Positions 17,652-28,486 are shown, numbered from the stretch's first letter. The stretch is DNA of 64,000 nucleotides from JAOUEA01 sp963734685 (GCA_963734685.1 CAVTIC010000006.1:310001-374000), one strand, 5' to 3'. The notes: generated by a model not told the origin, from the letters alone. Numbers and translations: made by a program.

Positions 17652-18938
17652 ATGGACTTCGCCGCGGCGCTCGCCGAGCTGGACTCACGCAGGGAATCTC
17701 GCATGATCCCCGATCTCTCGCGCATCCTCGCGCTGGCGACCTATCTCGACGATCCGCAGCTCGTCTATCCGACGATCCACGTGACCGGTACGAACGGGAA
17801 GGGCACCGCGGCCCGGGTCACGACCGAGATCACGTGTGCGCACGGCATCGCGACGGGGCTGTACACCTCGCCGCACCTCGAGTCGGTCACCGAGCGGCTC
17901 TCGGTGTGCGGCGAAGACATCGGCGAAGGGGAGTTCGCCGAGGAGTTCACCCGCCTGCACCCGTACCTCGAGCTCGTCGACGACCAGTCCGAAGAGCGCG
18001 TCACGTACTTCGAGGCGCTCACCGCGCTCGCGTACCTGTGGTTCGCCGACAGGCCCGTCGGGTTGGGCGTGTTCGAGGTGGGGATGGGAGGCACGTGGGA
18101 CGCCACGAACCTCGTGGAGGGTGACGTCGCCGTGGTCACTCCGATCGGGCTCGATCATCCGGAGCTCGGTTCGACACTGACCGAGGTCGCCGGCGAGAAG
18201 GCAGGCATCATCAAGGAAGGCAAGGTGGCGGTCGTCCGGGAGCAGGACGCCGAGGCGCTCACCGTGCTCGAGGAACGGTGCGCCAAGGTCGGCGCATCGA
18301 TGCTGCTCGAGTTCCGTGACTGGGAGGTCGAGGAGCGGCTGCTCGCGATCGGCGGACAGGCCTTCGCGGTGCGGGGACGGTACGCGACCTACGACGAACT
18401 GTTCCTCCCGCTGTTCGGCGAGCATGCGGTGCACAACGCCGCAGCGGCGATCGTCGCCTGCGAGTCGCTGTTCGAGGAGGCGCTCGACGCAGATCCTCTC
18501 CGCGAAGCGCTCGCGAGCCTGCGGTGGCCGGGCAGGCTCGAGGTGGCCCAGCGCCGCCCGGCGATCGTGCTCGACGGAGCGCACAACCCCGCCGGCGCAG
18601 AGGCGTTGGCCACCGCGCTCCGCGAGTTCTTCACCTGGGAACGGCTGCACCTGGTGGTCTCGATCAGCGCGAACAAGGACGTGGCCGGCATCGCGCGGTC
18701 GCTCGCGCCGCTCGCCGACGCCGCCTACGCCGCCCGGAACGAGAGCGATCGGACCGGCGATGCACTGTCGATCGCGGACGCGTTCGGCGCCGAGGGCAAG
18801 CCCGTCTCGCTGCATCCCTCGATCGCCGAGGCGCTCGAGGCGGCGCGCTCGGCGGCCGGGGAGGACGACCTCATCTGCGTGACAGGCTCTCTGTACACTG
18901 TCGCCGATGCCCGCCGAGCGCTCGGCATCGCCACCTGA
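17652..18938 (+). CDS. folC: Folylpolyglutamate synthase / dihydrofolate synthase
   Basis: The 428-residue Mur-ligase-family enzyme has the ATP loop VTGTNGKGTAAR (about residues 43-54), the GLYTSPHLESVTER folate loop, VGMGGTWDATN, LDHPELGSTLTEVAGEKAGI, and the C-terminal domain LDGAHNPAGAEAL. It adds glutamates to folates and may also make dihydrofolate. It sits 9 bp after valS and before ndk, a conserved actinobacterial order. ndk begins 31 bp after its stop. Confidence 0.94.
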   Translation: MDFAAALAELDSRRESRMIPDLSRILALATYLDDPQLVYPTIHVTGTNGKGTAARVTTEITCAHGIATGLYTSPHLESVTERLSVCGEDIGEGEFAEEFTRLHPYLELVDDQSEERVTYFEALTALAYLWFADRPVGLGVFEVGMGGTWDATNLVEGDVAVVTPIGLDHPELGSTLTEVAGEKAGIIKEGKVAVVREQDAEALTVLEERCAKVGASMLLEFRDWEVEERLLAIGGQAFAVRGRYATYDELFLPLFGEHAVHNAAAAIVACESLFEEALDADPLREALASLRWPGRLEVAQRRPAIVLDGAHNPAGAEALATALREFFTWERLHLVVSISANKDVAGIARSLAPLADAAYAARNESDRTGDALSIADAFGAEGKPVSLHPSIAEALEAARSAAGEDDLICVTGSLYTVADARRALGIAT

Positions 18939-18969
18939 GCGGCCCTCCGAGGAGACCCGACGAGACGAC

Positions 18970-19377
18970 ATGGCGACCGAATCCACCTTGTTGATCGTGA
19001 AGCCCGACGGCGTGCAGCGAGGCCTCGTGGGCGAGGTGCTTCGCCGTGTCGAGAACAAGGGTCTCTCGATCGACGAGATGCGGCTGTTCACGATCGCGCG
19101 CGAGACGGCCGAGCGGCACTACGGGGAGCACCGCGAGAAGCCCTTCTTCGGTGAGCTCGTCGAGTTCATCACGAGCGGTCCGGTCGTGGTCGCGAAGGTG
19201 ACCGGTCCGGACGCGATCGCGTGCTGGCGCACGCTGATGGGCCCAACGAACCCGGTCGACGCCCCCCCGGGGTCGATCCGCGGCGACTTCGCCACCCAGA
19301 TCGGCGAGAACATCGTGCACGGCAGCGATTCTCCTGATTCTGCCGAGCGCGAGCTGGCGCTGTTCTTCGGGTCGTAG
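18970..19377 (+). CDS. ndk: Nucleoside diphosphate kinase
   Basis: The 135-residue product matches NDK throughout: TLLIVKPDGVQRGLVG, FFGELVEFITSGPVV, MGPTNPVDAPPGSIRGDF and the active-site His in NIVHGSDS. It equilibrates nucleoside di- and triphosphates with ATP. The frame is open from 18907, overlapping folC, but the family start and a GGAGA sequence upstream support ATG 18970. The upstream folC and valS genes are in the same direction and probably the same transcript. Confidence 0.95.
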   Translation: MATESTLLIVKPDGVQRGLVGEVLRRVENKGLSIDEMRLFTIARETAERHYGEHREKPFFGELVEFITSGPVVVAKVTGPDAIACWRTLMGPTNPVDAPPGSIRGDFATQIGENIVHGSDSPDSAERELALFFGS

Positions 19378-19384
19378 CCGAGCG

Positions 19385-21040
19385 ATGGCCGGGCTGCAGG
19401 AGGCCTTCGACCGTATCGGCGCGGCACTCGAGCACCATCTCGAGTCGTCCCATGCGGCCGGCGCCGCGCTGGCGATCACCGACCGCGAGGAGATCCTGGG
19501 CGTCGCGGTCCGCGGCCTCGCCGATGTCGCGGCCGGCACGCCGGTTCGACCGGAGACCCGGTTCCAGATCGGCTCGATCTCGAAGTCGTTCGCCGGCATC
19601 GTGGCCCTGCAGGAGGCGGAAGCGGGCACGCTCGACCTGCACGTGAGCGTCAACGAGATCCTCCCGTGGCTCGAACTGCCGGAGCCGTTCGGGCCGATCA
19701 CGCTGCATCACCTGATGCAGCACACGGCGGGGCTCGCGATCGGCACCGAGGCTGCCCCGACGCTCGCGGGAGCGCTGTGGCTCCTGCGCGGCCTTCCGCC
19801 GACGACCGCCCCCGGTGAACGGTTCTGGTATTCGAACGACGGGTGGAAGATCGTCGGTGCCTGCCTCGAGCATGTGACCGGCACGCCGATCCACGAGCTG
19901 CTCGCCGACCGGCTCTTCGGCCCGCTCGGCATGCGCGACTCGGTGGCCCGCATCGTCGACGACGAATACGAGCGCACGGCGGTCGGCTACGAGCCCACGC
20001 GTTGGGATCGTCCGCCGCAGCTCCGGCACACCTTGTCCGCGGCGCACCGCATCGTCTCGAACACGGCCGACGGCTCGATCGTCTCGACCGTGATCGACAT
20101 GGCTGCCTACGCGCGCCTGCTGCTGGCGCGCGGCGACGTGCCCGATGGCCGCAGGGGTCGCATCGTCTCGGAACCGGGGTTCGCGATGCTTGCCGACGAC
20201 GGGTTCGATGACGGCCACGGCGCGCCGTACGCGTACGGCCTCTGGCAGGAAGACGTCGACGGCCACCGCTGGATCGCGCACTCGGGCGGCATGGTCGGGT
20301 ACACGGGGCTGCTGGCCGTCTCGCCCGACGACGACCTCGGTCTCGTGGTGCTGCAGAACGGCGGCGGCGACGAACGCGCGGTCGCGACCTATGCTCTCGC
20401 CGCTGTTCGAACGAACCTCGCCGGCGGCGACCTCCCCGAGGTCTGGGCTCCGCCGGCGCCGACCCAGATCCCCGCGGCCCAGGACTACGTGGGTCGCTAC
20501 GACGGCGACGACGGGCGGATCCTCGAGGTCGAGGCCGTCGCGGACGGGCTCGGCATCACGATGGGCTCGCTCGCGGTGCGGCTGGAACGCGACCCGCTGG
20601 CTGGTGAGGTCGGCGACGCGTTCCTCGTCGCGCACGAGGCACTCGATCGGTTCCCGCTCGAGTTCGCTCGCGACGACGATGGGAGGGTCGTCGAGGTCTT
20701 CCACGGGCCGACGTGGTTCCGCGGTGAGGGCTACACCGGAGCGGAACCGGACGAGCTTCCCGAGGAGTTCGATGGGTTCCCCGGCTTCTACCGGAACCAC
20801 GATCCGTGGGCGCCCGTGATCCGCATCCTCGCCCGCAAGGGTGGGCTCGTGCTGCAGTGGCCATACGAGGTCGGTGACGGGCGCACGGCCGGGCGGCTGA
20901 TCCCACTTGACGACGGTTCGTTCGCCGTCGGCGACGAGCGCGACCCCCGACGTGTGCGCTTCGAGGGGATGACCTTCGGCGGCAAGGCTCCGGTCGCCGT
21001 GTACAACGGTGGCCGCTGGTACCGCTCGTTCGAGGAGTGA
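19385..21040 (+). CDS. Beta-lactamase-family serine hydrolase (class C / esterase-like)
   Basis: The 551-residue product has the serine beta-lactamase/D-Ala-D-Ala peptidase triad motifs: SISKSF (SxxK, about residue 65), WYSNDGWKI (YxN) and HSGGMVGYTG (HxG). A long C-terminal beta-rich region (about 350-551) follows, as in esterases and peptidases of this superfamily. No signal peptide is evident, which argues for a cytoplasmic hydrolase rather than a resistance enzyme. It starts 7 bp after ndk. The substrate is unknown. Confidence 0.85.
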   Translation: MAGLQEAFDRIGAALEHHLESSHAAGAALAITDREEILGVAVRGLADVAAGTPVRPETRFQIGSISKSFAGIVALQEAEAGTLDLHVSVNEILPWLELPEPFGPITLHHLMQHTAGLAIGTEAAPTLAGALWLLRGLPPTTAPGERFWYSNDGWKIVGACLEHVTGTPIHELLADRLFGPLGMRDSVARIVDDEYERTAVGYEPTRWDRPPQLRHTLSAAHRIVSNTADGSIVSTVIDMAAYARLLLARGDVPDGRRGRIVSEPGFAMLADDGFDDGHGAPYAYGLWQEDVDGHRWIAHSGGMVGYTGLLAVSPDDDLGLVVLQNGGGDERAVATYALAAVRTNLAGGDLPEVWAPPAPTQIPAAQDYVGRYDGDDGRILEVEAVADGLGITMGSLAVRLERDPLAGEVGDAFLVAHEALDRFPLEFARDDDGRVVEVFHGPTWFRGEGYTGAEPDELPEEFDGFPGFYRNHDPWAPVIRILARKGGLVLQWPYEVGDGRTAGRLIPLDDGSFAVGDERDPRRVRFEGMTFGGKAPVAVYNGGRWYRSFEE

Positions 21041-21062
21041 TCCGCGCGCGGGCGATCGGGCG

Positions 21063-21563
21063 CTAGGGCTCGATCGAGACCAGGCCCGCCTGCTCACCGT
21101 AGTCCCACACATCGATCGCGGGAGGGGCGATCCCGAGCGACGTGAGCGCCGTGCAGATCTGGCTTCGATGGTCGGTGCCGTGGTGGACGACCTGGGCCAG
21201 CCGGATGTCGAGCGTCGCGTGGAGGTGCTCTCCGTTCCTTCGTTCGGAGACGATGGCGGCGTCGGGGTCGGTGATGGTGTCGAGCGATCGCTCCCAGCCC
21301 GGTCCGGCCTCCTCCGCGACGGCGCGGAGCTCGACTAACCCCATCGCCCCGTCGTCCACGCGCCCTCGGCCCTCGCTGCCACCGCTGATCGCGAACAGGT
21401 ACCAGGTGTCGGACGCCACGAGATGCCGCAGCGTCTCGAGGATGCCGCCGAAGGTGCCGACCACCGGTGTCGAGAGCTGGTCGTCTGTCAGCCCCTCGCA
21501 TGCGTCCAGCACGCGGAGCGTGGCCCAGTGGTGATGGCGGAAGACCGCCCGCTCGAACGTCAT
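21063..21563 (-). CDS. DinB-family protein
   Basis: The 166-residue four-helix protein has the DinB/YfiT metal-ligand pattern: ETLRHLVASDTWY in helix 2 and LAQVVHHGTDHRSQI near the end. The superfamily includes thiol transferases and proteins induced by DNA damage, typically binding Zn or Ni with three His residues. The start overlaps the stop of fabF by 4 bp, so it is the last gene of the fatty-acid operon, although a functional link is not obvious. Confidence 0.8.
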   Translation of the reverse strand: MTFERAVFRHHHWATLRVLDACEGLTDDQLSTPVVGTFGGILETLRHLVASDTWYLFAISGGSEGRGRVDDGAMGLVELRAVAEEAGPGWERSLDTITDPDAAIVSERRNGEHLHATLDIRLAQVVHHGTDHRSQICTALTSLGIAPPAIDVWDYGEQAGLVSIEP

Positions 21564-22798
21564 CGCTCGATCGCGCGGAACGCGATCGTTGCGTTCGCGC
21601 CACCGAACCCGAACGAGTTCGACAGCGCGAGCGTGACGTCGAGCTCACGCGATCGGTTCGGGGTGACGTCGAGGTCACAGTCCGGGTCGGGGTGCACGTA
21701 GTGGATCGTCGGAGGGATCGTGCCACGGGCGATCGCGAGCGCACACGCCGCACCTTCGACGGCGCCTGCGGCGCCCAGCATGTGTCCGGTCATCGACTTC
21801 GTGGATGACACCGCGACCGAGTGCGCGTGGTCGCTCAGGACGGTCTTGATCGCGGCGGTCTCGGCCGCGTCGTTCAGCGGGGTCGAGGTGCCGTGCGCGT
21901 TCACGTAATCGACCGCGGAAGGGTCCTCTCCGGCATCTGCCAACGCCCACGTCATCGCGAGCGCGGCTCCCGATCCCTTCGGATCGGGTGCGGTGATGTG
22001 GTGGGCGTCATCGCTCGCGCCATAGCCGGCGACCTCGCAGTAGACGCGGGCGCCCCGGGCCCGTGCGTGCTCCTCGCTCTCGAGGATCAGCGCGCACCCA
22101 CCCTCGGACAGCACGAATCCGTTGCGCTCGGCGTCGAACGGTCGCGAGGCGGTCTCGGGATCGGGGTTCTTCGTGAGCGCGGTCATCTGTGCGAACGCCG
22201 CGACCGTGAGGGGGATCGTGGCCGCCTCGGATCCCCCGGCGATCGCGAGGTCGGAGTAGCCGTCACGGATCAGGCGCATCGCCTCACCGATCGCGTGGTT
22301 CGACGACGAGCACGCCGACACCGTGCAGTAGTTCGGTCCGGTCAGTCCGAAGTGCATCGCGATGTGGCCGCCCGCAGCGTTCGCCATGAGCATCGGCACC
22401 ATGAACGGCGACACGCGTCCGGCTCCCTTCTCCCGCAGCACGTCGTGCTGGTTGAGCAGGGTCTGCACACCGCCGATGCCGGTGGCGTAGATCACCGCGC
22501 CTCGCTCCGAACGGACCTCCGGGTTGCCGGCGTCGGCCCACGCGAGCTTGGCGCTCGCGATCGCGTACTGCGCGAACGGGTCGGTTCGTCGAGCTTCCTT
22601 GGGATCGAGGTGATCGGCGACGACGAAGTCGACCGGATAGCCGGCCACGGATACCGGGAGGTCGGAGGTATCGAAGGCCTCGATCGAGCGGACGCCGTTG
22701 CGCCCGCTCGTCAGCCCGTCCCAGAACGTGTCGACCCCGGTGCCGACCGGCGTGACCGGCCCGATGCCGGTGATCACGACCCTGGTTCGTTCGCTCAC
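21560..22798 (-). CDS. fabF: 3-oxoacyl-[acyl-carrier-protein] synthase 2
   Basis: The 412-residue condensing enzyme has the thiolase fold with the active-site Cys in YCTVSACSSSNHAIG (about residue 165), the first catalytic His in NAHGTSTPLNDAAE and the second in TKSMTGHMLGAAG, and the glycine-rich end LSNSFGFGGANATI. It elongates acyl-ACP with malonyl-ACP. The short gap after acpP (42 bp) and the order fabD-fabH-fabG-acpP-fabF mark a complete FAS II core operon. Confidence 0.96.
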   Translation of the reverse strand: MSERTRVVITGIGPVTPVGTGVDTFWDGLTSGRNGVRSIEAFDTSDLPVSVAGYPVDFVVADHLDPKEARRTDPFAQYAIASAKLAWADAGNPEVRSERGAVIYATGIGGVQTLLNQHDVLREKGAGRVSPFMVPMLMANAAGGHIAMHFGLTGPNYCTVSACSSSNHAIGEAMRLIRDGYSDLAIAGGSEAATIPLTVAAFAQMTALTKNPDPETASRPFDAERNGFVLSEGGCALILESEEHARARGARVYCEVAGYGASDDAHHITAPDPKGSGAALAMTWALADAGEDPSAVDYVNAHGTSTPLNDAAETAAIKTVLSDHAHSVAVSSTKSMTGHMLGAAGAVEGAACALAIARGTIPPTIHYVHPDPDCDLDVTPNRSRELDVTLALSNSFGFGGANATIAFRAIER

Positions 22799-22840
22799 GG
22801 GGGAGCAGCTCCCTGTTCGTCTGGTCCGAGCAGGCTCGGC

Positions 22841-23092
22841 TCAGGACACGCCCAGCTTGGTCGCGACCATGTCGACTGCCTGGCCGACGGTCTTCACCGA
22901 TTCCATCTCTTCCTCGGGGATCTCGATGCTCCACTCTTCCTCGAGCGCGAGCACGGCCTCGACGAGGTCGAGCGAGTCGGCGTTCAGGTCCTCGGCGAAG
23001 CGCGCGTCGGGCACCACCTGGGCCTCGTCGACGGCGAGCTGCTCCGCGAGCACCTTCTTCACCCTGGTTTCGATCTCCGAACGGTCGGTCAT
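22841..23092 (-). CDS. acpP: Acyl carrier protein
   Basis: The 83-residue acidic protein has the phosphopantetheine site Ser in DLNADSLDLVEAVLALEEE (about residue 39). It carries growing acyl chains between the enzymes encoded around it. The frame extends to 23128, but ATG 23092 (MTDRSEIETRV) is the normal family start. Confidence 0.95.
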   Translation of the reverse strand: MTDRSEIETRVKKVLAEQLAVDEAQVVPDARFAEDLNADSLDLVEAVLALEEEWSIEIPEEEMESVKTVGQAVDMVATKLGVS

Positions 23093-23159
23093 GTCGTCTT
23101 CCCCTCCTGTGCCTTCCGGTCCGCCCAAGGCTAGCGGGCGGAGCGCCCTCGCGCCCGCC

Positions 23160-23897
23160 TCAGGCGGTCAGCCCTCCGTCGACCGGGATCACGGCGCCGT
23201 TCACGTACGACGCATCGTCCGACATCAGGAACCGCACGACCGCCGAGACCTCCTCGAGGTGGGCGGTGCGCCCGAGGGGCGTCTGCTCGACGTAGAAGGC
23301 GCGGGCGCGATCGTCGAGGTGCGATGTCATCTCGGTGTCGACGAGGCCGGGGCAGATCGCGTTCACCGTGACGCCTTTCGTCGCGATCTCGCGGGCAAGC
23401 GACTTCGTGAGACCGATCAGCGCCGTCTTCGATGCGGCGTAGACGGTCTGGCCCGCGTTGCCGCGCAGGGCCACCGCGCTCGAGACGTTCACGATGCGGC
23501 CCCACTTCTCGCGCAGCATGCCGCGCATCGCGGCCTGAGCGCACAGGAACGCGCCCTTGACGTTGGTGTCCATGACCTTGTCGTAGGTCTCCATCGAGTA
23601 CTTCAGCAGCAGCCCGTCCTGACTGAATCCGGCGTTGTTCACGAGACCCGTGACGTTGCCCGCCTCCTCGGCGACCCTGCGGAACGCCTCGGCGACGCTC
23701 GTCTCGTCGGTCGTGTCGAGGAAGACGGTGAGCCCCGGGGTACCGGCCGTCTCGAGGGCGCTCAGCACGTGCTTGGCGGCAGCCTCGTCGCTGCGGTAGC
23801 CGACGGCGACCGTCCACCCGGCCTCGGCGAGCGCGACCGAGCATGCGCGGCCGATACCGCGCGAGGCGCCCGTGACGACGGCGACCTTCGACCTCAT
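23160..23897 (-). CDS. fabG: 3-oxoacyl-[acyl-carrier-protein] reductase
   Basis: The 245-residue short-chain dehydrogenase has the NADP-binding TGASRGIGRA near the N-terminus, NNAG, the catalytic Ser in VNVSSAVALRG, YAASK with Tyr and Lys, and VNAICPGLVDTEM. ATG 23897 overlaps the fabH stop by 4 bp (ATGA), which decides it against the longer frame from 23942. It reduces 3-oxoacyl-ACP in the FAS II cycle. Confidence 0.94.
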   Translation of the reverse strand: MRSKVAVVTGASRGIGRACSVALAEAGWTVAVGYRSDEAAAKHVLSALETAGTPGLTVFLDTTDETSVAEAFRRVAEEAGNVTGLVNNAGFSQDGLLLKYSMETYDKVMDTNVKGAFLCAQAAMRGMLREKWGRIVNVSSAVALRGNAGQTVYAASKTALIGLTKSLAREIATKGVTVNAICPGLVDTEMTSHLDDRARAFYVEQTPLGRTAHLEEVSAVVRFLMSDDASYVNGAVIPVDGGLTA

Positions 23898-24928
23898 GTC
23901 GGGGTTCCCGCCGACGTTCCCGCCATCGCCGGGATCGTCCAACGCACCAGCGTCGCACCCCAGGTGAGTCCTGCGCCGAAGGAGGTGAACAGCACGAGGT
24001 CACCCTCGCCGATCCGACCCGCGCGCCATGCACGGTCGAGCGCGACCGGGATCGACGCAGCCGATGTGTTGCCGACCTCCGCGACGTCGACGATCGCCTT
24101 ACTCGGATCGATGCCGAGCCTGTCCACGACGGCGCTCATGATGCGGGCGTTCGCCTGGTGGGGGATCAGCACGTCGACGTCGTCGATCGTGTGCCCGGAC
24201 TTCTCGAGCAGCTCGCGGCAGGCCGAGGCCATCTCGGTCACGGCCCGCTTGAAGACCTCGCGCCCGTTCGGCATGCGCACGGTGTGGTCGCGGGCCGCGA
24301 TGGTCTCGGCGGATGCCGGCGTGCGCGTCCCTCCGGCGGGCATCCAGAGGATCTCGGCGGCGTTGCCGTCGGCGCCGAGGATCGAACCCTCGATGCCCGG
24401 CACCTCTGACGCGGAAACGACCGCCGCGCCGGCGCCGTCGCCGAAGAGGATGCACGTGCCGCGGTCGGTGTAGTCCATGATCCGGCTGAAGATCTCCGCA
24501 CCGACCAGCAGGATCGTGTCGGCCATGCCTGCCGTGACGAACGCCGTGGCTGCCGACAGGCCGTAGCTGAACCCCGAGCATGCCGCGTTGATGTCGAACG
24601 ACGGGCACGACACCCCGAGCTTCTGCTGCACCCACACGGCGGTGGCGGGGAACACCGTGTCGCCGGTGATCGTGGCGATCACGATCATGTCGAGCTGCTG
24701 GGGCGAGATCCCGGCCGTGTCGAGCGCTCCCCTCGCCGCGCCGACCGCCAGATCGGAGGTCTGCACGTGATCGTCGGCGAAATGCCGTGCCTCGATCCCC
24801 GTGCGGTCGCGGATCCACTCGTCGTTCGTCTCGAGGAACGACTCGAACCACGTGTTGGGCACGAGGCGCGGCGGGAGCGAGCTGCCCACGCCGGAGATGG
24901 TGGCGTGTCGGGTCACGGCGCCGAGCAT
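23894..24928 (-). CDS. fabH: 3-oxoacyl-[acyl-carrier-protein] synthase 3
   Basis: The 344-residue product carries the FabH triad: Cys in NAACSGFSYGL, His in IPHQANARI and Asn in VGNTSAASIPVAL. It starts chain synthesis by joining acyl-CoA to malonyl-ACP; in Actinomycetota it often prefers branched or short primers, which cannot be judged here. The first residues MLGAVTRHATISGVGSSLP are in the usual place. It lies 42 bp after fabD. Confidence 0.95.
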   Translation of the reverse strand: MLGAVTRHATISGVGSSLPPRLVPNTWFESFLETNDEWIRDRTGIEARHFADDHVQTSDLAVGAARGALDTAGISPQQLDMIVIATITGDTVFPATAVWVQQKLGVSCPSFDINAACSGFSYGLSAATAFVTAGMADTILLVGAEIFSRIMDYTDRGTCILFGDGAGAAVVSASEVPGIEGSILGADGNAAEILWMPAGGTRTPASAETIAARDHTVRMPNGREVFKRAVTEMASACRELLEKSGHTIDDVDVLIPHQANARIMSAVVDRLGIDPSKAIVDVAEVGNTSAASIPVALDRAWRAGRIGEGDLVLFTSFGAGLTWGATLVRWTIPAMAGTSAGTPT

Positions 24929-24970
24929 ATCGGACGAGGGTTCCGCCGGCGGGCACCGGGGCTCCCCGTG

Positions 24971-25903
24971 TCACATCTCGGCGGAGCTGAACCCAGCGAG
25001 CGCCTCGCGGGCGGCCTCGGGCGAACCGACGGCGATGGCGGTGGCCGCCGGCACCACGCGCTTGGCCATCTTCGTGAGCACGTCGCCCGGCCCGCATTCA
25101 AGGAAGGTGGTGGCCCCGGCGGCCTCGAGCGCCTCGGCATCGTCCTGCCAGCGGACGGGGGACACGACGTGGCGGCCCACCAGGTCGCGGAGCTCGTGCG
25201 GGTCGGACACGAGCGTGCCGCTCACGTTCTCCGCGATCGGGAACGCGGGCGCCGAGAACTCCAGCCGGGCGACCTCGTCGAGGATCGGCTGCACGGCTGG
25301 TTCCATCAGAGGAGAGTGGAACGCTCCGGCGACGTTCAGCCGCACGGCGCGGACCCTCCGCTCTGCGGCCAGCGCCTCGGCTCGCTCGATCGCCGCGACC
25401 GAACCGCTGATCACCGATTGCACCGGGGAATTGCGGTTCGCGACCAGGAGCACGTCGTCCCCCCTGGCTTCGTCGCAGAGCATCTCGGCGTCGTCGGGCC
25501 CGGTTCCGAGCAGCGCGGTCATCGTGCCGGGTCGGGCCTCCCCGGCGCGCTGCATCGCCTCCCCGCGCACGACCACCAGGCGCAGCGCCCCCGCGAGCGG
25601 CAGCACGCCCGCCGCGACCAGCGCCGAGAACTCGCCGAGCGAGTGCCCCGCCGCACCCACCACGCGCGTCAGGCCCTCTGCCTCGAGGACCCGGAACGCC
25701 GCCACGCCGCACGCGAGCAGGGCCGGCTGCACGAACTCGGTCGTGGCGAGCGCGGCCTCGTCGTGCGTTCCGGCGACCAGATCGCGACCCATCGCCTGGC
25801 TCGCTCCGTCGAGCACCGCGCGCCCCGCGTCGTGCGTGACCCATGCGTCGGCCATGCCCGCGAACTGCGAGCCCTGCCCAGGGAACACCACCGCGACCGT
25901 CAT
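24971..25903 (-). CDS. fabD: Malonyl-CoA:ACP transacylase
   Basis: The 310-residue acyltransferase has FPGQGSQ at the N-terminus, the catalytic Ser in GHSLGEFSAL (about residue 90), Arg in VVVRGEAMQ and the catalytic His in GAFHSPLM. It loads malonyl groups onto ACP and heads the operon. The start ATG 25903 is preceded at 8 nt by TAGGCT, suggesting a leaderless operon transcript. It is divergent from mreB. Confidence 0.94.
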   Translation of the reverse strand: MTVAVVFPGQGSQFAGMADAWVTHDAGRAVLDGASQAMGRDLVAGTHDEAALATTEFVQPALLACGVAAFRVLEAEGLTRVVGAAGHSLGEFSALVAAGVLPLAGALRLVVVRGEAMQRAGEARPGTMTALLGTGPDDAEMLCDEARGDDVLLVANRNSPVQSVISGSVAAIERAEALAAERRVRAVRLNVAGAFHSPLMEPAVQPILDEVARLEFSAPAFPIAENVSGTLVSDPHELRDLVGRHVVSPVRWQDDAEALEAAGATTFLECGPGDVLTKMAKRVVPAATAIAVGSPEAAREALAGFSSAEM

Positions 25904-25911
25904 GGGCTCGC

Positions 25912-25917
25912 AGCCTA
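25912..25917 (-). promoter_or_regulatory. -10 box of the fab operon (leaderless pattern)
   Basis: TAGGCT on the minus strand ends 8 nt before ATG 25903. No FapR- or FasR-like palindrome was recognised in the 122-bp gap to mreB. Confidence 0.45.
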
Positions 25918-26025
25918 TCGAGCCGACGGCGGCATGTGAGAGCGTGATGTGACGCGCCCGTGGTTTCGCCCTCGCGAAGTTGCCACGCCACGAGCCCTCC
26001 TGTTGAATGACCTGCGAGTCCCATC

Positions 26026-27108
<1,083 letters not shown>

Positions 27109-27114
27109 CCGCCC

Positions 27115-27972
27115 GTGGTCACCCGGCAGCGCCCCCGCTCGACGCGGCTCGTGGTGGTCGCCCTCGTCTCCGTGTCGCTCGCGATCATCACGCTCGACTA
27201 CCGCCAGGGTGACGCGGGCCCGCTCGCCGGTCTCGGCGGCGCTGCGAAGGCCTTCATGGCCCCGATGCAGCGGGCCGTGACGGCCGTGACCGAGCCCGTG
27301 GGGGACTTCTTCTCGGGGCTCGCGCATCTCCCGTCGCTCGCCGACGAGAACGAGCGACTGAAGGAAGAGAACGCCTCGCTCCTCGCCCAGATCAGAGCCG
27401 ACGGTTACGAGCAGTCGCAGTACGAGGGCCTGTTAGGCCTGCTCCAGCTGCAGGGATCGCTCGACCCCACGTCGGTGCCGGCGGTCGTGATCGCGAACGG
27501 CATCTCGAACTTCGAGTACACGATCACGATCGACAAAGGCTCGGGCGACGGCATCGAGGTGGATCAGCCCGTCGCGACAGGGTTCCCCGGCTCACCGATG
27601 CTCGTCGGCCGGGTCGTGCAGGTCACGCCCACCTCTGCCGACGTGCGGCTCATCATCGACCGTGAAGTCGCCGTGGCGGCGACCGTCGAGGGCACCGATG
27701 AGGCGGGACTCGTCGAAGGGCAGGGCGACGCCGATCTGCGCATGAGCCTCGTGGAGCCCGGCACCCTGATCGAGGGCGACGAGTCGGTGTTCACACAGGG
27801 CTACGTGGTCGACGGCGAAGCCGGGCTGTACCCGCCGGGCATGCTGATCGGCCAGGTCTCGCGCACCGTGCCCGCGGAGAACGAGACCCAGGCATACATC
27901 GAGGTCCGACCCGCCGTGGACTTCGAGACCCTGCAGTTCGTGCTGGTGCTGCAGGCGAGGACGGAGGCGTGA
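27115..27972 (+). CDS. mreC: Rod shape-determining protein MreC
   Basis: The 285-residue protein has an N-terminal membrane helix (LVVVALVSVSLAIITL), a coiled coil with LADENERLKEENASLLAQI (about residues 72-98), and the periplasmic beta-barrel core. It links MreB to the outer wall enzymes. GTG 27115 follows the mreB stop by 6 bp. Confidence 0.9.
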   Translation: MVTRQRPRSTRLVVVALVSVSLAIITLDYRQGDAGPLAGLGGAAKAFMAPMQRAVTAVTEPVGDFFSGLAHLPSLADENERLKEENASLLAQIRADGYEQSQYEGLLGLLQLQGSLDPTSVPAVVIANGISNFEYTITIDKGSGDGIEVDQPVATGFPGSPMLVGRVVQVTPTSADVRLIIDREVAVAATVEGTDEAGLVEGQGDADLRMSLVEPGTLIEGDESVFTQGYVVDGEAGLYPPGMLIGQVSRTVPAENETQAYIEVRPAVDFETLQFVLVLQARTEA

Positions 27973-27976
27973 GTCC

Positions 27977-28486
27977 GTGACCCGGCGTGTGCTCGTCACC
28001 ATCGCGATCGTCCTGACCGCGCTGTTGCTGCAGTCGACGCTCTTCTGGCAGCTCAAGCTCGTCGGCGTGCGTCCGGAGCTGATGTACCTCGTGACGATCG
28101 TGATCGCGATCCTCGAAGGCCCGCAGGAAGGTGCGGTCACCGGCTTCTTCGCCGGCATGGCTCAGGATTTCCTGCTGAACCAGCCCAAGGGCATCACGGC
28201 GCTGACGCTGACGTTGGTGGGCTATGCCGCCGGGCTCGCTCGCCAGTACATCGTGTCGCCCTCGCCCCTGCTGCCGACGATCCTCGTGGGGGTGGGCACC
28301 GCGGCCGGGGTGGCCTTCTACCAGATCGTGGCGTTCTTGCTCGGCCAGCTCCAGGAGCCCTTCGCGTACGCGGTGCGGGTCACCCTGCTCACCGCGCTCT
28401 ACGGTGCGATCCTCACGCCGATCGTGTACCCGCTGCTGCGGCGCGTGATCGAGGGCTCTCGACCGACCAGGGTGGTGCGGTTCTAG
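27977..28486 (+). CDS. mreD: Rod shape-determining protein MreD
   Basis: This 169-residue protein has five to six hydrophobic helices and the family-like AILEGPQEGAVTGFFAGMAQDFLL segment in its first third (positions about 28112-28170). It starts with GTG 27977 four bases after mreC. MreD is poorly conserved; identity rests on length, topology and position in the cluster. Confidence 0.85.
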   Translation: MTRRVLVTIAIVLTALLLQSTLFWQLKLVGVRPELMYLVTIVIAILEGPQEGAVTGFFAGMAQDFLLNQPKGITALTLTLVGYAAGLARQYIVSPSPLLPTILVGVGTAAGVAFYQIVAFLLGQLQEPFAYAVRVTLLTALYGAILTPIVYPLLRRVIEGSRPTRVVRF